Under the pieces are notes generated by a model. That model saw only the letters and a program-made list of their open reading frames with translations. It was not told the DNA's origin and did not search any database. From Bacilli bacterium (GTDB taxonomy: Bacteria > Bacillota_I > Bacilli_A > ML615J-28 > CAG-313), in contig JAFQPO010000014.1 of assembly GCA_017411715.1 (NCBI GenBank), positions 70,161 to 134,160 of the forward strand: a stretch of 64,000 nucleotides of DNA, in the 5' to 3' direction. Made by a program: the position numbers and the translations under genes. Positions 59,319-64,000 of this stretch are shown in pieces. Position 1 is the first letter of the stretch, and each line of letters starts with the position of its first letter.

Positions 59319-59383
59319 AAGCATTTTAAAATAAAAAAATTAATTAATATAGTATAATATTAGTAAGAAAGGGATGATTTGAT

Positions 59384-61615
59384 ATGAAATTATTTAAAAA
59401 ACTAAGTATTTTAAGTTTTATAATTCTTGTTTGTTTAACATTCGATATTTGTAAACCTACAGTTTCTGCAGATAAAGTTGAAAATGATTATTATCAAGAA
59501 TTAGAAAAAACACAAACTAATTTGTACCGCGAAGTTGTTTATAGTCATATTATCGCACAAACTAAAACAACAAAACCGGTTGGTAATGACCATGGCTTAG
59601 GTGGTAATACACCAATTGATCCTAATAAATGGTATGGACAACAAATTAATATTGTTGATATTCCACGTGGTCAAAATGCGATGGTTATTCCATGGAGCGT
59701 TCAATCTGAATTACAATGGGAACTTACTTCAATTGCATCTATGGCATATGATTATGAAAGAAAACATCCAGGTTATAAAGTTATTGCTGCTATCAATGGC
59801 GACTTTTATGACTGGCATTCTACTTATGATTATCCAAATAGTGGTACTGGAATTGAAGCTCATGAAGGCGATTTGATTAGATATGTAGATTACAGCGATG
59901 CAGTAGCAATTCAAAACGGAGATTTTACAACTGATCAATTAATTTTTGCTAGAGAAAGAGAGATGACTAGAACTGCAACTCCTCATCTTGCAATTTATGA
60001 CGCAGAAGGTAATGTGATTTATGATGAACCTGTTGATAAAGTAAATGCAGCTTTAAATGATGGTGAAGTTGGTGTTATATTTGGTTCAATTCATAATGTA
60101 TATTCATATGATGAAAATGGCAATCCAATTTATAATAGCTACGATGAACATGCTATTGAAAGACGTGATTATAAAGCTCCTACTATTTATGATGGTAATG
60201 CGTTCCTTATTAAAAATGGTTCTAAAGTAATTACTCAAACTAGCGAAAATAGTTTCTATGGTAAAGGTGTAATTACAAGTGCTAATAAAGAATTAACAGT
60301 TGAGGATTTTGACAAAACAACTTTTGCTATTATCTGTAAAAATCCTGAAGTTGCGGCTTTATTAGCTGAAAATGTAACTGTTCGTGTTCAATATGAATTT
60401 ACAGGCATTTTAGAAGGACAACAAAACGTTATTGGTGTTTATCGTTCAATGCTAGAAAACGATGTTGTTACTCCAGATCATGCAGATAGTTATTATACTA
60501 CACGTGCACCTCGTAGTATTATCGCTTCTAAAGCTGATGGTACTATTGGTTTAATTACAATTGATGGTCGTCAAGGGCCTAAAAACATGTATGGTGCAAA
60601 CCAAGAAGAAATGACTAATATTCTTCAATTATACGGCTATTCTAATGCTTACTTATTAGATGGTGGTGGATCAAGTTCATTCATTGTTAGAAATGGAGAT
60701 CGTTTTGATATCGTAAATTCACCTAGTGATGGTCATATTAGAAATGTCGCAAACGGTTTATTCGTTGTTGTAAAAGAAGAAGCTTATAAAGTTGCTTCAA
60801 TTGATAGTACTGAAAACTCACTTACTTTTAATATCAGTACTGAAGGTGTTGATTTTACTGATGTTAAAGCCATTAAAGTTACATTAGGTGATGTTACAAA
60901 AGAAGTTGTCGATGGTAAAGTTACATTTGATAATTTAACAATTAATACAACATATGACTACTATTTATCACATGATTCATTTGAAAAAAATGATTTACGT
61001 TCAACTATTTATGGAACTGTTGCTACTAATAAAATAGTACCATCAATAGGAGAAATAAGCTTCACAGAAGATGAAGAAAAAGTTTATTTAAAAATAAATA
61101 TTAATGACCCTCACGGATCAATTTCAAATGTTGTTATTCGAGTTGGTAACCGTGCATTCCCATTATATGATGGAGAAGCTGTAATTCCTAAGAATTTAGT
61201 TAATGAAAATGGTACTTTAGAATATCGTGTTTCTATCAGATATATTCTTAGCGATACAACTGCACCTGTTTATTTAAATGAAGATAAAGTTCTTGCAATT
61301 TATAATATTGTATCTTTTGATTATAATTTAGGTGAAGGATATAGTCCATATGTAGTAAAATACCAAAGCGGTCAAAAAGTTGAAAAAATACCTACTCCTG
61401 CAGCTGAAGGTAAAGTATTTAAATATTGGGCACTTAATGGTCAAGAATATAATTTTGATCAACCATTAAGCGAATCAATCACACTAGTTGCGGTATGGGA
61501 AGATGCTCCACAACAAAGTGGTGGTGGCGGATGCGCTTTTGGTGCTGTTTATTCAACATTATCTATTTTAAGTGCTGTTTGCTTAGCAGTTCTAGCACTT
61601 AGAAGAAAACATTAA
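59384..61615 (+). CDS. Secreted phosphodiester glycosidase (NAGPA domain) with C-terminal anchor
   Basis: A 743-aa extracellular protein: a signal peptide (about 8-29), a NAGPA/DUF2233-type phosphodiester glycosidase domain (about 95-465) with AINGDFYDW, PRSIIASKADGTIGLITIDG and YLLDGGGSSSFIVRNG, then beta domains. A Listeria-Bacteroides-type repeat (YQSGQKVEKIPTPAAEGKVFKYW, about 655-710) follows. The end is a GGGGC motif, one membrane helix and the basic tail LRRKH, resembling a C-terminal sorting signal. Such enzymes release GlcNAc or other sugars from phosphodiester-linked glycans, for example on wall teichoic acid or host glycoproteins; the substrate here is unknown. TATAAT at 59353-59358 and AAAGGGATGAT precede it. 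Confidence 0.8.
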   Translation: MKLFKKLSILSFIILVCLTFDICKPTVSADKVENDYYQELEKTQTNLYREVVYSHIIAQTKTTKPVGNDHGLGGNTPIDPNKWYGQQINIVDIPRGQNAMVIPWSVQSELQWELTSIASMAYDYERKHPGYKVIAAINGDFYDWHSTYDYPNSGTGIEAHEGDLIRYVDYSDAVAIQNGDFTTDQLIFAREREMTRTATPHLAIYDAEGNVIYDEPVDKVNAALNDGEVGVIFGSIHNVYSYDENGNPIYNSYDEHAIERRDYKAPTIYDGNAFLIKNGSKVITQTSENSFYGKGVITSANKELTVEDFDKTTFAIICKNPEVAALLAENVTVRVQYEFTGILEGQQNVIGVYRSMLENDVVTPDHADSYYTTRAPRSIIASKADGTIGLITIDGRQGPKNMYGANQEEMTNILQLYGYSNAYLLDGGGSSSFIVRNGDRFDIVNSPSDGHIRNVANGLFVVVKEEAYKVASIDSTENSLTFNISTEGVDFTDVKAIKVTLGDVTKEVVDGKVTFDNLTINTTYDYYLSHDSFEKNDLRSTIYGTVATNKIVPSIGEISFTEDEEKVYLKININDPHGSISNVVIRVGNRAFPLYDGEAVIPKNLVNENGTLEYRVSIRYILSDTTAPVYLNEDKVLAIYNIVSFDYNLGEGYSPYVVKYQSGQKVEKIPTPAAEGKVFKYWALNGQEYNFDQPLSESITLVAVWEDAPQQSGGGGCAFGAVYSTLSILSAVCLAVLALRRKH

Positions 61616-61620
61616 TGAAA

Positions 61621-61660
61621 AAACACATTAGAAATTGATTTTCTAATGTGTCTTTTTTTT
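61621..61660. terminator. Bidirectional terminator between convergent genes
   Basis: ACACATTAGAAA (61623-61634) pairs with TTTCTAATGTGT (61640-61651), with A and T runs outside. The core resembles the terminator at 887-924. Confidence 0.88.
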
Positions 61661-62930
61661 ATTCATCTGATGTGGTAAAGTTAACACCTAACATATGCAT
61701 ATCGCTTAAAAAATTTGGGTATGATTGTTTTGAACATTCTGCACCGATGATTGAAATGGGTTTATTTAAATAGGTATTGATTGCAAATAACATAAATAAG
61801 TAATGATAGTTTTGATAACAATTTATTTCTACTCCACCACTTAATGAGTTGGCCCCAGTAACAGCTATATAATCTTTTTGAACTATAATATCAGCTCCTA
61901 AATTAGATAAAATATCAATTGTTTCAGATAGTTTATTATCTTTAATAGGAAATGCTAAATCATAATTATAAAGTTTTGAAGTGCCTTGGGTAATACTAGC
62001 TAGTGCTAATAGTAAAGGTGCAAGTGAAGGACACTCATTTAAGTCAACTTCAAATGGTAATATTTCAGAGTGATTGATTGTTAATAAGTCATCACCAACA
62101 TCTATTTTTGCGTCATGTTTTTTTAATAACCCAACGATTTTACTTTCAGGTTGGATACTATTACGGAAAAGGTTTTTAATGATTATTCTTTTTCCTAGTA
62201 AACCAGCAATTATTAAATTTGCGCCTGTTGCGTAGTCACCTTCAACAGTATAAGAAGTTGGAGATTCATATTGATTAGGATTAATGACTATCAAATAATA
62301 TTTTTTATCAATTTCATAAGTTAATAGGTCGATACTGATATTAAATATTTTCATTATGTCTAATGTTAGTTTGTGTGAAGTGCTAAAATCGGATTTTTTA
62401 ACGATAATTTTAGTCACAGTTGTTTTAAACATAGATGATAGTAGTAGACCATTTAAAAAGCAAGTATTTTCAATTTCCAAATCATCAGGAATTTTGCTTG
62501 GTAAAACATTTATTGTATTGTTAGTTTTTATGATACTACAATTCATTTTTTCAATTGTTTCATACGAAAGAATTTGTTGAATTTGTTTATCAATGGCGAA
62601 AGTTCCAAATTGTTGAATATTAACAAAGATTGGCATTAATAGGCTAACTAATCTTAAGCTGTTACCACATTTAATAATATCATTACATAAAGTAAAGCTT
62701 TTAGGAGGATTAATCAATAATTTATTTCCTTCTTCAATATATTCAATTTTAACTCCTAATTTACGCATTGCTTCAATTGTTAACATAGTTTCCTCAGAAA
62801 TTAATGGATTGATAATTGTAGTAGCATTTTTAGCAAGACTCGCACATATAATAGCACGATGAGTGATACTTTTTGATGGTGGTATTGTGATGATTCCTGA
62901 CACAGAACTAGGGAAAAGAGTTATTTTCAT
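61659..62930 (-). CDS. AroA-family (EPSP synthase fold) protein with lost active-site residues
   Basis: The 423-aa protein has the six-repeat inside-out barrel pattern of EPSP synthase, which joins shikimate-3-phosphate and PEP. The N-terminal block PPSKSITHRAI (Lys20, Arg25) is intact. Other blocks are not. The PEP loop normally GNSGTT-I-R is shortened to GNSLR (89-93). The catalytic Asp of the PD-x-x-P block is Ser302, the KE-x-x-R block is KDNKL (330-334), DHR is YHY (375-377), and SSQ is NTC. Shikimate-pathway activity is therefore doubtful, and no aro gene is nearby. The start at 62930 has GGAGG 5 nt upstream; the ATG at 62942 overlaps that site. Confidence 0.7.
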   Translation of the reverse strand: MKITLFPSSVSGIITIPPSKSITHRAIICASLAKNATTIINPLISEETMLTIEAMRKLGVKIEYIEEGNKLLINPPKSFTLCNDIIKCGNSLRLVSLLMPIFVNIQQFGTFAIDKQIQQILSYETIEKMNCSIIKTNNTINVLPSKIPDDLEIENTCFLNGLLLSSMFKTTVTKIIVKKSDFSTSHKLTLDIMKIFNISIDLLTYEIDKKYYLIVINPNQYESPTSYTVEGDYATGANLIIAGLLGKRIIIKNLFRNSIQPESKIVGLLKKHDAKIDVGDDLLTINHSEILPFEVDLNECPSLAPLLLALASITQGTSKLYNYDLAFPIKDNKLSETIDILSNLGADIIVQKDYIAVTGANSLSGGVEINCYQNYHYLFMLFAINTYLNKPISIIGAECSKQSYPNFLSDMHMLGVNFTTSDE

Positions 62931-62993
62931 ATGTACCTCCATTTAATACGCTAATATTATACATCAAAAATTTCAAAAAAGGAAGAAAAATAA

Positions 62994-63827
62994 TTGAAAA
63001 AAATATTAAAAGGTATAATTGTGGGGATTTCTTGTTTGTTACCAGGGGTTTGTAGTGGGTTAGTAGCAATTACATTAAATGTTTATAATGATCTACTAGA
63101 AATAGGTTCAGGATATTATAAAATTAAAGTTTTAATCAAAAATGTTTTATTATTAATGGGAATGTTGATTGGAATAATTTTAACAATTTTAATTTTAACT
63201 AGTTTAAATGAAAATTATCCATTTTTAGTTAATGCTTCATTCATTGGATTTGCCACGTCTTCACTTTTTATTTACGCAAGTACTTTTAAAGATGACATAC
63301 ATGCAAGTAAACTAAGAAGAACTGTATTAATTATAATAGGGTGTATAGTTATAATTGCATTTGATTATTTATCAACGCTTATATTGGTAGTTAATTTTTC
63401 AAATTCTAATATTATAATTTTTATAATAGGTGGTTTATTATCATCTTTTGCATTTATTGCGCCTGGCATAAGTGGATCGTTAATTCTTGTTGTGTTAGGA
63501 ATATATTTTCCTTTATTTTCTTTTATTAAAAGATTTTTAACTTTTGATTTTAATTTTCTTTTTAATGATTATATAATTATTATTTCATTTTTTATAGCTT
63601 TTATGTTAGGAATAATTATTTCTTCAAAATTATTACAATATTTAGTTAAAAATAAATATTATTATTTTTATAATGTCTCATTAGGAATGATTGTTGGGAG
63701 TATTATCGTATTATTTAAATCAACAATAGAATTATTTGTTTTGTCTCAATTATTAGGATACATTATTATTTTGTTAATATCTTTTTTCTTATTTTATAAT
63801 ATTGCAAAAGAAAAGTATGGCATGTAA
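62994..63827 (+). CDS. DUF368 membrane protein, probable polyprenyl-phosphate transporter
   Basis: A 277-aa protein with about eight helices. The two family blocks are present: GISCLLPGVCSGLVAITL near the N terminus (family: IIPGVSGGTIAL) and APGISGSLILVVLGIYFP in the middle. DUF368 proteins (PopT) recycle undecaprenyl phosphate across the membrane for wall synthesis, so this is the probable role. The start is TTG at 62994 with GGAAG 8 nt upstream; no ATG in frame keeps the first helix. It is divergent from the AroA-like gene. Confidence 0.85.
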   Translation: MKKILKGIIVGISCLLPGVCSGLVAITLNVYNDLLEIGSGYYKIKVLIKNVLLLMGMLIGIILTILILTSLNENYPFLVNASFIGFATSSLFIYASTFKDDIHASKLRRTVLIIIGCIVIIAFDYLSTLILVVNFSNSNIIIFIIGGLLSSFAFIAPGISGSLILVVLGIYFPLFSFIKRFLTFDFNFLFNDYIIIISFFIAFMLGIIISSKLLQYLVKNKYYYFYNVSLGMIVGSIIVLFKSTIELFVLSQLLGYIIILLISFFLFYNIAKEKYGM

Positions 63828-63840
63828 AGCCATACTTTTA
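63812..63840. terminator. Bidirectional terminator at the convergent gene ends
   Basis: AAAGTATGGC (63812-63821) pairs with GCCATACTTT (63829-63838). The stop codon of the DUF368 gene lies in the loop. Confidence 0.75.
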
Positions 63841-63999
63841 GTCTGTATAGTTGTCGAAATACCCTTGGATTAAGACAATTGGTGTACCTTTATCTCCTGA
63901 ACCGCTTGTTAAATCACAAAGTGAGCCGATTAAATCTGTTAATTGGCGAGGAGTAGTACCTTGTGATGCCATATTTCCTACTAAGTTAGAAGTTTTTTC
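63838..63999 (-). CDS. C-terminal end of an unidentified gene, cut by the window edge
   Basis: The last 53 codons of a leftward gene. The visible end reads [17 protein letters not shown], then [19 protein letters not shown]. The frame is open to the right edge and ends at a terminator, so it is very likely real. I do not recognise the family; the last residues suggest a soluble enzyme C terminus with a beta strand (PIVLIQ), and the Gly/Ser loop might bind phosphate. Confidence 0.7.
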   Translation of the reverse strand, partial: EKTSNLVGNMASQGTTPRQLTDLIGSLCDLTSGSGDKGTPIVLIQGYFDNYTD

Positions 64000-64000
64000 T

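Noticed and set aside
1-64000. Mobile elements, prophage, integrons or genomic island
   Set aside because: No transposase, integrase, recombinase or phage gene was seen; base composition and gene neighbourhoods are even across the window.

Overview
The window looks like one stretch of chromosome from a low-GC, endospore-lineage Firmicute (class Bacilli). It is probably one of the uncultured gut-type lineages near Erysipelotrichales, RF39 or Acholeplasmatales. This placement is inferred from three things: the very AT-rich sequence; Bacilli gene neighbourhoods (nusB-xseA-xseB-recN-spoIVB-spo0A, apt-rel-dtd, alaS-ruvX-DUF1292, a polC-type replicase); and the sporulation genes spo0A, spoIVB, spoIIIAH and a spoVB-like flippase. 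TGA is used as a stop, so this is not a Mycoplasma-type code. I see no phage, insertion sequence, CRISPR array or rRNA. The only RNA genes are one tRNA-Cys and one T-box leader.

Layout. 1-5.7 kb: degV (cut by the left edge), an MFS sugar-type transporter, a MATE pump, trmL, a possible 55-aa gene and a NahK-like sugar kinase. 5.8-13.1 kb: a lipoprotein with an eroded sialate-esterase fold, then a compressed nusB-xseA-xseB-recN-spoIVB-spo0A block. 13.2-20.5 kb: a small membrane protein, dinB with an apparent AUU start, then an operon of PlsC-like acyltransferase, glpK, SPFH/zinc-ribbon protein, zinc-ribbon membrane protein and an eroded NadC homologue. 20.5-31 kb: membrane proteins, a SpoVB-like flippase, apt-rel-dtd with two unknown genes, spoIIIAH behind a hairpin that buries its ribosome site, and an RluD-family synthase. 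31-40.7 kb: tRNA-Cys, a C39-like lipoprotein, polC, a BaxI-type membrane protein, gap and an AI-2E-family permease. 40.7-49.1 kb: two large paralogous membrane proteins with charged helical tails, the T-box leader, alaS, ruvX and a DUF1292 protein with a Cys/His-rich tail. 49.1-53.3 kb: mrp, tmcAL, a thioredoxin-like protein and a membrane LuxR regulator. 53.4-59.3 kb: a type IV pilus/competence-type operon. 59.4-64 kb: an anchored phosphodiester glycosidase, an eroded AroA homologue, a DUF368 lipid-carrier transporter and the end of an unidentified gene.

Most genes serve housekeeping roles: replication and repair, translation, stringent response, central carbon and envelope. The notable parts are the membrane paralog pair with a roughly 230-residue charged helix made of 66/72-bp tandem repeats, the pilus operon with unusual gene order, and a recurring theme of family members that have lost catalytic residues (AroA-like, NadC-like, sialate-esterase-like, GGDEF-like, and the Spo0A receiver). 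All assignments come from reading motifs by eye; no database search was run.
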